Assembly (NCBI RefSeq): GCF_011578045.1 | Contig: NZ_CP049801.1 | Coordinates: 434,001-498,000 of the forward strand | DNA length: 64,000 nucleotides | Direction: 5' to 3' | Source of the DNA: Acinetobacter shaoyimingii | GTDB taxonomy: Bacteria > Pseudomonadota > Gammaproteobacteria > Pseudomonadales > Moraxellaceae | Shown: positions 9,615 to 18,974 of the stretch, one piece after another | Layout: every line of letters begins with the position of its first letter | How positions within the stretch are numbered: the stretch's first letter is position 1 | The notes under the pieces: generated by a model | What the model saw: the letters and a program-made list of their open reading frames with translations, nothing else | What the model was told of the DNA's origin: nothing | Databases searched by the model: none | Translations under genes and position numbers: made by a program

Positions 9615-10433
9615 ATGACTAGTCAAATCGCTCCCGCAACTGAAGCTCTTATAGAAGTCAAAAATTTGAGCTTTAATCGAGGAGATCGTGTGATTTATGA
9701 TCAGGTGAATTTAACCATACGCCGTGGACAAATCACCGCCATAATGGGGCCATCTGGAACAGGTAAAACAACACTACTTCGACTGATTGGGGGACAATTG
9801 ATCCCAGATTCTGGCGAAGTGCTTCTAGATGGAAAAAATATTGCCAAAATGTCACGTCAGGAATTATTTTCTGCCCGAGCACGCATGGGAATGCTTTTCC
9901 AAAGTGGCGCTCTATTTACAGACATGAGTGTCTATGAAAATGTCGCCTTTCCCATTCGCGCACACACTAAACTCCCAGAGCATCTTATTGCAGAACTTGT
10001 CGCTTTAAAGTTGGAATCTGTAGGTTTGCGTGGGGCAGAGCAAATGATGCCATCTGAGCTTTCTGGGGGGATGAATCGACGCGTTGCCTTAGCACGTGCC
10101 ATCGCATTAGATCCTGATTTAATCATGTATGACGAGCCTTTTGCTGGCCAAGATCCTATTGTAATGGGGGTTTTGACACGCCTGATTCGTTCATTACGGG
10201 AAGCCTTGGATTTAACCACCATCATTGTGTCACATGATGTGGCAGAAACGCTTTCAATTGCAGATTACATTTATGTCGTTGCGGAAGGTAAAGTGCAAGG
10301 TGAAGGTACGCCAGCTGAGCTCCGTGAGCATTCATCTCCATTTGTAAAACAATTTCTGACAGGTTCTGTTGAAGGTCCTGTGGATTATCAATTTAGCCAT
10401 CAAGCTTATTTAAGTGCTGAGGTGCGTTCATGA
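9615..10433 (+). CDS. mlaF: Phospholipid ABC transporter ATPase MlaF
   Basis: A 272-residue ATPase of the Mla system, which moves phospholipids between outer and inner membranes and keeps outer-leaflet asymmetry. Walker [11 protein letters not shown]-loop ([20 protein letters not shown]), signature [15 protein letters not shown] with the Met characteristic of MlaF, Walker [14 protein letters not shown] and the switch His (VSHD) are all present. First gene of mlaFEDCB; its stop overlaps the mlaE start by four bases (ATGA), implying translational coupling. Confidence 0.95.
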   Translation: MTSQIAPATEALIEVKNLSFNRGDRVIYDQVNLTIRRGQITAIMGPSGTGKTTLLRLIGGQLIPDSGEVLLDGKNIAKMSRQELFSARARMGMLFQSGALFTDMSVYENVAFPIRAHTKLPEHLIAELVALKLESVGLRGAEQMMPSELSGGMNRRVALARAIALDPDLIMYDEPFAGQDPIVMGVLTRLIRSLREALDLTTIIVSHDVAETLSIADYIYVVAEGKVQGEGTPAELREHSSPFVKQFLTGSVEGPVDYQFSHQAYLSAEVRS

Positions 10434-11209
10434 ATGCTATCGCCTTATTGGGTAGACGCGTTATTGAACGTGTTGAGGGGATTGGTGTTGCAACACTCAT
10501 GTTGCTACAAATTTTATTCTCATTGCCTACATGGATTGGTATCAAACTGTTTGTGTACCAAATGTACCGTGTTGGTGTGATGTCACTACTGATTATTGTG
10601 GTTTCTGGTCTCTTTATTGGTGCGGTACTCGGTTTACAGATGTATAGCATTTTAGTGACTTTTGGTAGTGAGGCCATGTTGGGTGCAGCTGTTTCACTCA
10701 CGCTATTAAGAGAGTTAGCCCCTGTTGTTGCAGCGCTTTTATTTGCTGGGCGGGCAGGGTCTGCTTTAACAGCAGAAATTGGTTTAATGAAAGCCACCGA
10801 GCAACTGTCCAGTATGGAAATGATCGGGGTTGATCCATTAAAACGCATTATTTCCCCAAGGCTATGGGCGGGTATTTTTAGCTTGCCAATGCTTGCCGTG
10901 ATTTTTGCTGCTGTTGGTATTATGGGTGGCAAAATGGTTGGTGTCGATTTTTTAGGTGCTGACGAAGGTTCTTATTGGAGCGGCATGGAAAATGCGGTTC
11001 AATTTTTCAAAGATGTCTTTAATGGCACGATTATAAAAAGTTTTGTATTTGCTTTGCTTTGTACTTGGATTGCAGTTTATCAGGGGTACTACTGTGAGCC
11101 AACGTCAGAAGGTATTGCAACATCTACAACACGAACAGTGGTGTATTCGTCACTGTGTGTTTTAGGTTCAGATTTCGTGTTGACTGCGGTCATGTTCGGA
11201 GGTGTTTAA
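10430..11209 (+). CDS. mlaE: Phospholipid ABC transporter permease MlaE
   Basis: A 259-residue integral membrane permease of the MlaE/DUF140 family with five to six hydrophobic segments. Family blocks [24 protein letters not shown] and [17 protein letters not shown] lie in the middle of the chain. Overlaps mlaF by four bases and mlaD by one base (TAATG). Confidence 0.95.
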   Translation: MNAIALLGRRVIERVEGIGVATLMLLQILFSLPTWIGIKLFVYQMYRVGVMSLLIIVVSGLFIGAVLGLQMYSILVTFGSEAMLGAAVSLTLLRELAPVVAALLFAGRAGSALTAEIGLMKATEQLSSMEMIGVDPLKRIISPRLWAGIFSLPMLAVIFAAVGIMGGKMVGVDFLGADEGSYWSGMENAVQFFKDVFNGTIIKSFVFALLCTWIAVYQGYYCEPTSEGIATSTTRTVVYSSLCVLGSDFVLTAVMFGGV

Positions 11210-11892
11210 TGAAATCACGTAATAGTGAGCTAGCAGTCGGTATATTTGTTATTCTATTCGGTATAGCTCTATTTTTCTTAGCTATGCGAGTGAGTGGATT
11301 AGCTGGAACAACCATTCAAGACAGTTATCAAATGACTGCAACCTTTGACAATATCAATGGTATAAAGCCACGTGCAAAAGTGGCGATGAGTGGTGTGAAA
11401 GTTGGGCAGGTGGATAACATTACCTTAGATCCGATTACACGATTGGCGACTGTTGAAATGACTTTGGATGGCAGTCTAACGTCTTTTAATGCGGAGCAAA
11501 TGAAACAAGTGCAAAAGAATGCTTTAGAAGAATTGCGCTATAGTTTTGATTACGAAAATGCTACACCAGAAAAACAAAAAGAAATGGAAAAACAACTATT
11601 GGGTAACATGAAATCCATTACAAATCTCGACGAAGATGCTTATATCATGGTGGCAACCAATGGTTTACTCGGTGAAAAATATTTAAAGATTGTACCTGGT
11701 GGTGGTGTGAATTATTTGAAGCGTGGAAGTCAAATTAGCAATACCCAAAGCACAATGGAAATTGAAGATTTAATTACCAAATTTGTGACGGGTGGCGCTG
11801 GCGAAAGCTCAAGTAACAATAAAGAAAAAGGTGCAGAAACCGAGTCGGCATCGGAAAAATCAACAGAGGCAGAAGTGTCATTTGTTGAATAA
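11209..11892 (+). CDS. mlaD: Outer membrane lipid asymmetry protein MlaD (MCE domain)
   Basis: A 227-residue inner-membrane-anchored periplasmic protein. It has one N-terminal membrane helix (residues about 7-25) and then an MCE domain (about 39-115, with NINGIKPRAKVAMSGVKVGQV). A long acidic/serine-rich tail follows (from about 190). MlaD hexamers form the lipid channel on MlaFE. The frame extends upstream inside mlaE, but ATG 11209 within TAATG gives the canonical [14 protein letters not shown] start. The MCE domain carries an insertion rich in Lys/Glu/Gln near residues 95-130, longer than in E. coli MlaD. Confidence 0.94.
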   Translation: MKSRNSELAVGIFVILFGIALFFLAMRVSGLAGTTIQDSYQMTATFDNINGIKPRAKVAMSGVKVGQVDNITLDPITRLATVEMTLDGSLTSFNAEQMKQVQKNALEELRYSFDYENATPEKQKEMEKQLLGNMKSITNLDEDAYIMVATNGLLGEKYLKIVPGGGVNYLKRGSQISNTQSTMEIEDLITKFVTGGAGESSSNNKEKGAETESASEKSTEAEVSFVE

Positions 11893-11910
11893 TGATGAGA
11901 GGAAAAATGA

Positions 11911-12546
11911 ATGAATACTTTAGTTAAACAAACACTTACGGCAAGCATATTGTCTGCACTGGTTGCAGGTTCAGCATTTGCTCGTCCTGCGGAAGCACCA
12001 CCTGTATTTGTAAAAAAAGTTGCGGATGGTTTAATTAAACGTTTGCAAGCAGATCATACAAAATTACAAAACAATCCAACAGCAGTTAAAGCGATTGTTC
12101 GTGAACAACTTGATCCATATATTGATTCTCAAGCGTTTACACGTATTGTGATGGGAACATATGCAAATCCTCAAAACAGTACACCTGCTCAACGTGCTCA
12201 GTTTGAGAAAAACTTCCGTGAAACGTTGATTGAGAACTATGGAAGTTCATTTGCTAAATTTAGCAATCAAACATATTCAGTGCGTCAATACAAAGAAACC
12301 AACAGTGCTAATCCTGTGGTAACAATTGATTTTAATAACAAGGGTGAAAAAATCCCTGTTTCTTTCCAATTGGCTGATAAAGGTAGCCAATGGAAAATTC
12401 GTAATATCAACGTTTCTGGAATCGATTTAGGTCTTCAGTTCCGTAATCAGTTTGCTGCGACTGTGAAGAAAAATGGTAATGACTTAAATAAAGCCATTGC
12501 TAACTTCAAACCAGATGCTGAAGCTGCGGTAGAAAAGAAAAAATAA
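11911..12546 (+). CDS. mlaC: Periplasmic phospholipid-binding protein MlaC
   Basis: A 211-residue protein with a Sec signal peptide (residues 1 to about 24, cut near SAFA), then the MlaC/Ttg2D fold: the ARIVMG-like FTRIVMGTYA block and the NYGSSFAKFSNQTY segment. It ferries phospholipid between MlaA at the outer membrane and MlaFEDB. Ends in a Lys-rich tail. Follows mlaD by 18 bases with a GAGG ribosome site. Confidence 0.94.
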   Translation: MNTLVKQTLTASILSALVAGSAFARPAEAPPVFVKKVADGLIKRLQADHTKLQNNPTAVKAIVREQLDPYIDSQAFTRIVMGTYANPQNSTPAQRAQFEKNFRETLIENYGSSFAKFSNQTYSVRQYKETNSANPVVTIDFNNKGEKIPVSFQLADKGSQWKIRNINVSGIDLGLQFRNQFAATVKKNGNDLNKAIANFKPDAEAAVEKKK

Positions 12547-12568
12547 TTTATTTGGATAGGACTTCTAC

Positions 12569-12856
12569 ATGATTCGAACAAGTCAACAGGCAATACATGT
12601 TTCTGGCAAAATTGATTATGAAAATGCTGAACAGTATTATCAATTGGGCTTGAAAGAAATTCAGAATTTGAATCAATTCCCGCTAGTGGTAGATTTATCT
12701 GAACTTAAACATGGCAGTACTTTGGCTTTAGCTGTGCTGGTTCGTTGGCTACGCCAAACGCCAGATGCACAAGGTTTAGCGTTTAAAGCAGTACCATTAA
12801 AAATGATGAAGATTATCCAATCTTGTCATTTAGAACATGATTTAAAATTGATTTAA
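12569..12856 (+). CDS. mlaB: STAS-domain protein MlaB
   Basis: A 95-residue cytoplasmic STAS protein that binds MlaF and supports assembly and activity of the transporter. The beta-strand/helix pattern (VVDLSELKHGSTLALAVLVRWLR) matches STAS domains, with Ser-Thr in the position conserved in MlaB. Last gene of the operon, followed by a strong terminator. Confidence 0.88.
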   Translation: MIRTSQQAIHVSGKIDYENAEQYYQLGLKEIQNLNQFPLVVDLSELKHGSTLALAVLVRWLRQTPDAQGLAFKAVPLKMMKIIQSCHLEHDLKLI

Positions 12857-12873
12857 TCGTGAAGAAGTCTTAT

Positions 12874-12901
12874 TAAAAAAGCACCTAAGGGTGCTTTTTT
12901 A
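12874..12901 (+). terminator. Terminator of the mla operon
   Basis: AAAAAAGCACC, loop TAAG, GGTGCTTTTTT, 18 bases after mlaB. It faces corA, which reads toward it, and is symmetrical enough to serve both. Confidence 0.9.
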
Positions 12902-12972
12902 ATATCGATGAGAAAGTACTTAAAATGAGACTTGCTTAAGCGTAGCCTTGAAGCTGTTGTTTTAAAGCTTGC

Positions 12973-13986
12973 TCATATCCATTTCTTAGCACGGAAGTAA
13001 ATGAGTGGACCAATAAAGAAAGCCACAATAATTAAAGCCACAATGAGGAAACTCGTCGTGCCTTTGGCAAAGGGAAGTACATCCGTGTTCATGCCATAGA
13101 TACTGGCAATCAACATTGGAGGTGCCAGCATACTTGGTAAGATGGAGAATCGACGAATCGTATCGTTCTGTTCAGTGTTAATAAATCCAGATGTGGTATC
13201 CAGTAAGAATCGTACTTTTTGGAAAAGGAAGGCATCATGCTCGACCAGTGAGCGAACGTCTTCACTCAATTCACGAATATCTGCATCATAAATATGACTG
13301 CCTAGAGCACGTGGACGTGATAGAAAAGTCAGTACACGGCGTAAATCGATTAAGCACAGTTGAGCCTTTCCGAGAACATCTTCTTTTTGTGCAAGACGGG
13401 TAATCATGTCGTCAAGATCTAAAATTTGTTCACGATGGCGTACGTTCAACACTTCGGTTGAGTAAGTTTCTAAGTCCTTGTGGATATCTTCTAAGATATC
13501 CGCAAGTTCGTCGAGTTTGGCTTCCAACAGACCGAGTAAAATCCAAGTCGGATCTTTATAATCAATGTCGTAATCATTACGACGAGCACGTGCACGAAAG
13601 GCACGGAATGCAACCAGCTTTTCACCACGTAAAGTAAATAATCGATCTTTATGCAAAATGAAAGCAACGGTTTGAACTGTCGCCAACATATTTGACGTTT
13701 CTTCAGGATCACCTTCAATTTGATAATTCTTATTTTTCGTTAAAAAATACGTGCTGATATGTAAAATACCATCATCATCACGGTAGAATCGAGCGGATGA
13801 TGAGATATCTTCCAGTGATTTTAAGGTCGGTAAATTTTGGGAATACGCTTCCAAAACCCATTCTTGTTCTTCTTGCGATGGGGCAATCAAATCGACCCAG
13901 ACAAGTTCAGGATCTAAATCGAATCCACCATTAATTGTAGCGTCTTCTAAGCTACCGCGCTCTGTGGGGTAAAAGGCTTCAAGCAT
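12973..13986 (-). CDS. corA: CorA-family magnesium/divalent cation transporter
   Basis: A 337-residue transporter with a large N-terminal cytoplasmic domain, a long helix, and two C-terminal membrane helices. The first helix ends in the diagnostic Y-G-M-N motif (IYGMNTDVLPF), and the second closes with a Lys-Lys tail. Single gene, with its promoter in 13987-14145 divergent from the LOG gene. Confidence 0.93.
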   Translation of the reverse strand: MLEAFYPTERGSLEDATINGGFDLDPELVWVDLIAPSQEEQEWVLEAYSQNLPTLKSLEDISSSARFYRDDDGILHISTYFLTKNKNYQIEGDPEETSNMLATVQTVAFILHKDRLFTLRGEKLVAFRAFRARARRNDYDIDYKDPTWILLGLLEAKLDELADILEDIHKDLETYSTEVLNVRHREQILDLDDMITRLAQKEDVLGKAQLCLIDLRRVLTFLSRPRALGSHIYDADIRELSEDVRSLVEHDAFLFQKVRFLLDTTSGFINTEQNDTIRRFSILPSMLAPPMLIASIYGMNTDVLPFAKGTTSFLIVALIIVAFFIGPLIYFRAKKWI

Positions 13987-14145
13987 TTTATCTTTTCTCC
14001 TTTGCGCAGTACTGTTTAATTACGATGCGTGTATTTTAGACAAGGATGAGACGAAAGAACACTGATAAGTTTGCAAAATATTTTAAATATTTCTCAAACG
14101 GTCTACTTTTAGATCAAGACATTAACATAAGAGGGTCAAATATAT

Positions 14146-14745
14146 ATGAATTCAATCGCTATTTTTTGTGGTTCTACTTTGGGGTCAGATTCAATTTTTG
14201 CTGAAACTGCTGAACAAACAGGGCGTTTAATTGCTGAAAAAGGTCAAACTTTAGTGTATGGCGGTGGTCGATCAGGTTTAATGGGGATTGTGGCGGATAG
14301 CGCTTTGCAAGCAGGTGGGCAAGTCATTGGCGTGATCCCACAGGGTTTGGTTGATCGTGAATTGGCACATCCAGATTTAACTGAACTACATGTCGTGAAA
14401 AATATGCATGAGCGTAAAACGTTAATGTCAGAATTATCGGATGGCTTTATTGCGTTACCAGGTGGCGCGGGAACATTAGAAGAAATTTTTGAACAATGGA
14501 CTTGGGCACAGTTGGGGATTCATTTAAAGCCTTGTGCTTTTTTAAATGTGAATGGTTTTTATGATGACTTGATTAAATTCATTCGACTAACAACGGATAA
14601 AGCATTTACCCATGCACGTTTTTCTAATGCATTAATTGATTCAAGCTCAATTGAAGATATTTTAAATCAGTTTGAAAACTATGTTGCACCTGAGCCAAAA
14701 TGGGGTGTAAAAGATCGTGAACAATTAGTGAAATTAGATACATGA
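14146..14745 (+). CDS. LOG-family nucleoside 5'-monophosphate phosphoribohydrolase
   Basis: A 199-residue Rossmann-like protein of the LOG (formerly lysine-decarboxylase-like) family, with GGGRSGLMG (about 44-52) and the catalytic PGGAGTLEEIFE (about 105-116). Family members split cytokinin riboside or other nucleoside monophosphates into base and ribose phosphate; the bacterial substrate is uncertain. Its stop overlaps the start of the Nudix gene by four bases, so the two probably act as a nucleotide-cleaning pair. Confidence 0.9.
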   Translation: MNSIAIFCGSTLGSDSIFAETAEQTGRLIAEKGQTLVYGGGRSGLMGIVADSALQAGGQVIGVIPQGLVDRELAHPDLTELHVVKNMHERKTLMSELSDGFIALPGGAGTLEEIFEQWTWAQLGIHLKPCAFLNVNGFYDDLIKFIRLTTDKAFTHARFSNALIDSSSIEDILNQFENYVAPEPKWGVKDREQLVKLDT

Positions 14746-15146
14746 AACAGATCACCGTTGCAGCTGCAATAATTCTAAATGAGCAAAATCAACTGCTTTT
14801 GGTTCGTAAGAATGCGACTGAATATTTTATGCAAGTCGGTGGAAAGCTTGAACCCAATGAATTGCCTGAACAGACCATGTTACGCGAAATTCATGAGGAA
14901 ATTGGCGCAAAAGCCAATTTAAAAAGCTTCGTGGGGCGTTTTGAAACCCTTGCTGCCAATGAAAAAGATCATCAACTGATTAGTTATGTCTATCAAGTAG
15001 AACTCAATGAATCACCACGAATTGACGCAGAAATTGCAGAGATGAAATGGATCGATTTGGATGATCGCGAGACTTTAATTGCACCTTTAACAAAAGAAAT
15101 AGTGATTCCTTGGTGTCAGCAATACCTCAAATCTGCACACGCATAG
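14742..15146 (+). CDS. Nudix hydrolase
   Basis: A 134-residue Nudix protein. The Nudix box is complete (GGKLEPNELPEQT followed by MLREIHEEIG, about residues 33-55), with the catalytic glutamates of RExxEE. The substrate (oxidised or non-canonical nucleoside diphosphate derivative) cannot be told from the box. Overlaps the LOG gene by ATGA. Confidence 0.9.
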   Translation: MKQITVAAAIILNEQNQLLLVRKNATEYFMQVGGKLEPNELPEQTMLREIHEEIGAKANLKSFVGRFETLAANEKDHQLISYVYQVELNESPRIDAEIAEMKWIDLDDRETLIAPLTKEIVIPWCQQYLKSAHA

Positions 15147-15190
15147 TTTGTTTACACATCACAACGGCCAAGGATGGTCATTGATGAAAT

Positions 15191-15823
15191 CTATTGTTCT
15201 GCCGCTGCAATACACGCCATTTCAATGTGTTTACAACCCAATTTCTCTAAAGCTTGCTTTAAGGCAAAAATTGAACTTCCTGTCGTGACCACATCATCAA
15301 TCATTAATACCCGCCGATACTTTCGTCGTTCAAGACGCATGATTTGAAATTGATTTTCGATATTTTCCAGACGCTCCACCCGAGTTAAGCCTTTTTGCGA
15401 ATGTTGTGCTAAACGAATAACAGGTTGCCAAACAGGAATTTTGAGCTGTTTCGATAATAATTTTGCAATGACCAACATTTGGTTATAGCCACGCTCTTTT
15501 AATCGTTCAGTCGAAATGGGCATGGGAACAATGGCATCAATTTTCCCCAATTTGAGTTGCATTAAGCTATGCATCAAGAAGATTTGATATTGTAGTTGCT
15601 GTTCGTATTTGTATTTTTGAATGATTCGATCGACAGGAAATTCATAATGAAATACGACACCAATAGATTGTTCATGCCGAATAATTTGATCTTTAAACCA
15701 TGGAAGTTGTTGCCAGCAATCAGTACAAAACGAATGAGCTTGTTGTGTATCTAATCCACACAAAAGACAGGGCGAAATACGTTGAATACTGCGATGCAGA
15801 AGATGATTGACTAAATTGAACAT
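15191..15823 (-). CDS. comF: ComF-family phosphoribosyltransferase-like protein
   Basis: A 210-residue protein with an N-terminal pair of zinc-type CxxC motifs (CLLC...CTDC, about residues 19-37) and a C-terminal type I PRTase domain with VLMIDDVVTTGSS (about 172-184). ComF is needed for DNA uptake in naturally competent bacteria, including Acinetobacter relatives. Located next to recG with the same orientation. Confidence 0.9.
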   Translation of the reverse strand: MFNLVNHLLHRSIQRISPCLLCGLDTQQAHSFCTDCWQQLPWFKDQIIRHEQSIGVVFHYEFPVDRIIQKYKYEQQLQYQIFLMHSLMQLKLGKIDAIVPMPISTERLKERGYNQMLVIAKLLSKQLKIPVWQPVIRLAQHSQKGLTRVERLENIENQFQIMRLERRKYRRVLMIDDVVTTGSSIFALKQALEKLGCKHIEMACIAAAEQ

Positions 15824-15862
15824 AGTTTATTTTCTTTATCATTTTTATTTGTTTTAAAATTA

Positions 15863-15897
15863 GATTGATCCAATGAACATCAATCACTGGATCAATC
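15863..15897 (-). terminator. Hairpin between recG and comF, possible terminator
   Basis: GATTGATCCA pairs with TGGATCAATC, and the inner bases extend the stem to about 14 with one mismatch. On the minus strand it is followed by a T-rich but imperfect tract, so termination may be partial. Confidence 0.5.
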
Positions 15898-15951
15898 ATA
15901 TTGTATTCAACTTTTTATAAAAATTCTGAAATTTTAATCGATAATTTACTT

Positions 15952-17997
15952 TTAAACATAAGCATATCTTGGGGCTTCTGGTAGCCATCGTTTCAGTAAA
16001 CCTTCTGCTTGCTCAGGATAATCTTTTAAAATTTGCTGAGCCACATAATGTGCCTGAGTCAGTAGATGGTCATCACGCTCAAGTTTAGCAACGCGAAAGC
16101 CCATATCACCTGTTTGTTTGGTGCCAAGCAATTCGCCTGGTCCACGAATTTCTAAATCTTTTTCTGCAATTAAAAAGCCATCATTGGTCTCACGCATGAT
16201 GCGTAAACGTTCTTGACCATTTTGTGAGAGTGGATTTTTATACAGCAGGGCGCAAAAACTCGCTGTTGCACCACGACCAACACGACCACGAAGTTGATGC
16301 AATTGCGACAATCCTAAGCGTTCTGCATTTTCAATGACCATAATGGATGCATTGGGCACATCGACACCGACTTCAATCACGGTTGTTGCAATTAGGAGCT
16401 GTAATTGATTGTCTTTAAACTGTTGCATGACCGCTTGCTTTTCATCGCCTTTCATTTTGCCATGTACTAAGCCGATATTGAGTTGTGGAAAACGTTCCTT
16501 AATTTCAGCATAGGTGGCTTCAGCTGCTTGAGCATCTAAGGTTTCAGACTGTTCAACCAAGGTGCAGACCCAATACGCCTGTTTACCTTCAGCACAGTTT
16601 TTCGCAATGCGTTGCAATACTTCTTCACGTCGATCTAAAGGAATGGTCACCGTTTGGATTGGGGTACGTCCTGGGGGTAATTCATCAATGACCGAAGTAT
16701 CTAGATCCCCATAAGCCGACATGGCTAATGTTCGAGGAATTGGTGTTGCGGTCATGACCAATTGATGTGGTGTGGTGCTGTTTGCTCCTTTATTGCGGAG
16801 TGCTAAACGTTGATCAACCCCGAAACGATGCTGTTCATCAATAATCACCAGACCCAATTTGGCGAATTCAACACTGTCTTGGAACAGGGCATGTGTGCCC
16901 ACCACCAAATGCGCAGAGCCATCTTTAATACTTTGTTCCGCTAAAGTTCTGGCTTTACCTTTTTGTTTGCCAGACAACCATGAAACGGTTAAACCTAGTG
17001 GTTCAAACCATTTCTTAAAATTCAAATAATGCTGTTCGGCTAAAATCTCTGTCGGTGCCATCATGGCAACTTGCCAGCCTTCTTCTAAGGCATGACAAGC
17101 GGCAACCCCTGCAACCAAAGTTTTACCTGCACCAACATCGCCTTGAACCAGACGGAGCATGGGTTTGTTTTGCTTTAAATCTTTAATGATTTCATTGGAT
17201 ACACGTTTTTGTGCATTGGTCATTTCAAACGGCAAAGTGGACAGCAATTGCTTGGCGAATGTTTTACTCGGCTTAAATGCAGGCGCAGTAATTTGCTGAA
17301 TATAAGCACGACGAGTAAGAAGACTCACCTGATGCGCCACCAATTCCTCGATAATTAAACGTTGCTGAGCTGGGTGCGAGCCTTGAGCCAATTGCAGCAT
17401 ATTGGCATTGGTCGGTGGATGGTGAATATAATCCAAGGCTTGTTTCAGCGCATAACCGTTGCTGAATTTTTCAGGTAAAAGTTCAGGTAAATTGCCACTA
17501 TGTTGTTCTAAAGCTTGTTTGACGTATTCACGTAATTTCGGCTGAGTTAAACCTTCAGTACTTGGGTAAATAGCGGTGAGCTGGGTTTTCGGCAGCGGTG
17601 TATGCTCGGTAATCATCTGAATTTCAGGATGATACATTTCCAAACCCCGTGCCCCGACACGGACTTCACCAAAGACCCGTAAGCGATTGCCACTTTTGGC
17701 ACGATCCATCAATGCTTTATAGATATGATAAAAACGTAAAGTGACTTTGCCGAAATCATCTTGCAATAAAATCGCCATCGATTTGCGTTTACCGGGTGGC
17801 ATATCAATCGAGACCACATTACCCTCAAGCAGATAACTGCGACCGACTTGTAATTGGTTCATGGGAATAATGGTGCTACGATCTTCATAGTCACGTGGCA
17901 AATGAAACAGCAAATCATCTGTGGTGAATATATTCAGCTTTTCTAGCAATGCAGCAGAGGCATTGCCAACGCCTTGCAATTGGTGGACTGCAGCCAT
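15952..17997 (-). CDS. recG: ATP-dependent DNA helicase RecG
   Basis: A 681-residue branch-migration helicase that remodels stalled forks and Holliday junctions. An N-terminal wedge/OB domain (to about 250) is followed by helicase motifs: GDVGAGKT (I), DEQHRFG (II, DEQH form), TATPIPRT (III) and the C-terminal TTVIEVGVDVPNA and QLRGRVGRG blocks. Length matches the family. Confidence 0.96.
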   Translation of the reverse strand: MAAVHQLQGVGNASAALLEKLNIFTTDDLLFHLPRDYEDRSTIIPMNQLQVGRSYLLEGNVVSIDMPPGKRKSMAILLQDDFGKVTLRFYHIYKALMDRAKSGNRLRVFGEVRVGARGLEMYHPEIQMITEHTPLPKTQLTAIYPSTEGLTQPKLREYVKQALEQHSGNLPELLPEKFSNGYALKQALDYIHHPPTNANMLQLAQGSHPAQQRLIIEELVAHQVSLLTRRAYIQQITAPAFKPSKTFAKQLLSTLPFEMTNAQKRVSNEIIKDLKQNKPMLRLVQGDVGAGKTLVAGVAACHALEEGWQVAMMAPTEILAEQHYLNFKKWFEPLGLTVSWLSGKQKGKARTLAEQSIKDGSAHLVVGTHALFQDSVEFAKLGLVIIDEQHRFGVDQRLALRNKGANSTTPHQLVMTATPIPRTLAMSAYGDLDTSVIDELPPGRTPIQTVTIPLDRREEVLQRIAKNCAEGKQAYWVCTLVEQSETLDAQAAEATYAEIKERFPQLNIGLVHGKMKGDEKQAVMQQFKDNQLQLLIATTVIEVGVDVPNASIMVIENAERLGLSQLHQLRGRVGRGATASFCALLYKNPLSQNGQERLRIMRETNDGFLIAEKDLEIRGPGELLGTKQTGDMGFRVAKLERDDHLLTQAHYVAQQILKDYPEQAEGLLKRWLPEAPRYAYV

Positions 17998-18042
17998 GTC
18001 CCCTCAACTTAATTTTGTCATGGATCAGAATAAGGTCAGTTG

Positions 18043-18801
18043 ATGCATATTCTATTTATCGGTTACGGGAAAACATCCCAACGTGTTGCTAAAACATTAT
18101 TTCAGCAACAGCACCAAATTACCACAATTAGTCAAACTCCGAAAACGGATGATTTTGCCATGCATCTGATTCAGGAAGTGCATCAGCTCGATTTATCGCA
18201 CATTGCCCCTGTAGATATAGTTTATGTGTTACTTGCTCCGAAATATGATCCGACTCAAAATTCGATTGAGGCATATCGACATACTTATGTGGAAAGTATT
18301 GTGCCAATCGTGCAGGCTTTAAAAGATCATCCTGTTCAGCGTGTGATTGTGGTGTCGTCTACACGTGTCTATGGTGAGAATAACGGTGAAAGAATAGATG
18401 ATAATACTGTGCCAGTGCCTTGTGATGAGCAGGGTCGATTATTGTTAGAGATGGAACAGCGTTGGCAACAGGCTTATCCGAAACAATGCATTGTGGTGCG
18501 CCCAACGGGAATTTATGACGGATTAAGTCAGCGGATGATTAAGCTGGCAGAAACGACAAAAACCTACCCAAATATTCATTGGTCGAATCGAATTCATAGA
18601 AACGACTTGTCAGCTTTCTTGGTGCACTTGCTTCACGTGAAACATCCTGAAAAATCGTATATTTGCAGTGATAATAATCCTACGCCTTTGTATGAAAGAA
18701 TTTTAGATGTTCAGCGGGAATTGGGGTTGCCTGAGTTGGTGTTGGAAAGTGAAAAGGAGACAGGGAAGCGGATATTTGCGGAGAGGATGTGGGGAGTGTA
18801 A
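18043..18801 (+). CDS. NAD-dependent epimerase/dehydratase-like (extended SDR) protein
   Basis: A 252-residue Rossmann protein starting HILFIGYGKTSQRVAK, a G-x-G-x-x-S dinucleotide loop like that of YeeZ-type atypical SDRs. Later come VVVSSTRVYGENNGE and a RPTGIYDG block. The substrate is unknown. The frame also allows a TTG at 18040, but AAGG at 18032-18035 is better spaced for ATG 18043. Divergent from recG. Confidence 0.82.
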   Translation: MHILFIGYGKTSQRVAKTLFQQQHQITTISQTPKTDDFAMHLIQEVHQLDLSHIAPVDIVYVLLAPKYDPTQNSIEAYRHTYVESIVPIVQALKDHPVQRVIVVSSTRVYGENNGERIDDNTVPVPCDEQGRLLLEMEQRWQQAYPKQCIVVRPTGIYDGLSQRMIKLAETTKTYPNIHWSNRIHRNDLSAFLVHLLHVKHPEKSYICSDNNPTPLYERILDVQRELGLPELVLESEKETGKRIFAERMWGV

Positions 18802-18967
18802 AAAAATATATTGTAAGTTAGATTGATTAGTATTTGAATTTAGGAAGTTAAGAAATATTTAATAAGTGAGTTTAGGATGCATATCACTAATGTAATTAGT
18901 TATCGAAATGCGTGGGAAAAATTGAATATTGATTTTCAGGATATTCTCTTGGATTTAGAAAATACAC

Positions 18968-18974
18968 TAGATAT
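18968..18974. repeat. Left target-site duplication of the IS element
   Basis: TAGATAT directly before the left inverted repeat; the same seven bases follow the right end at 19949-19955. Confidence 0.9.
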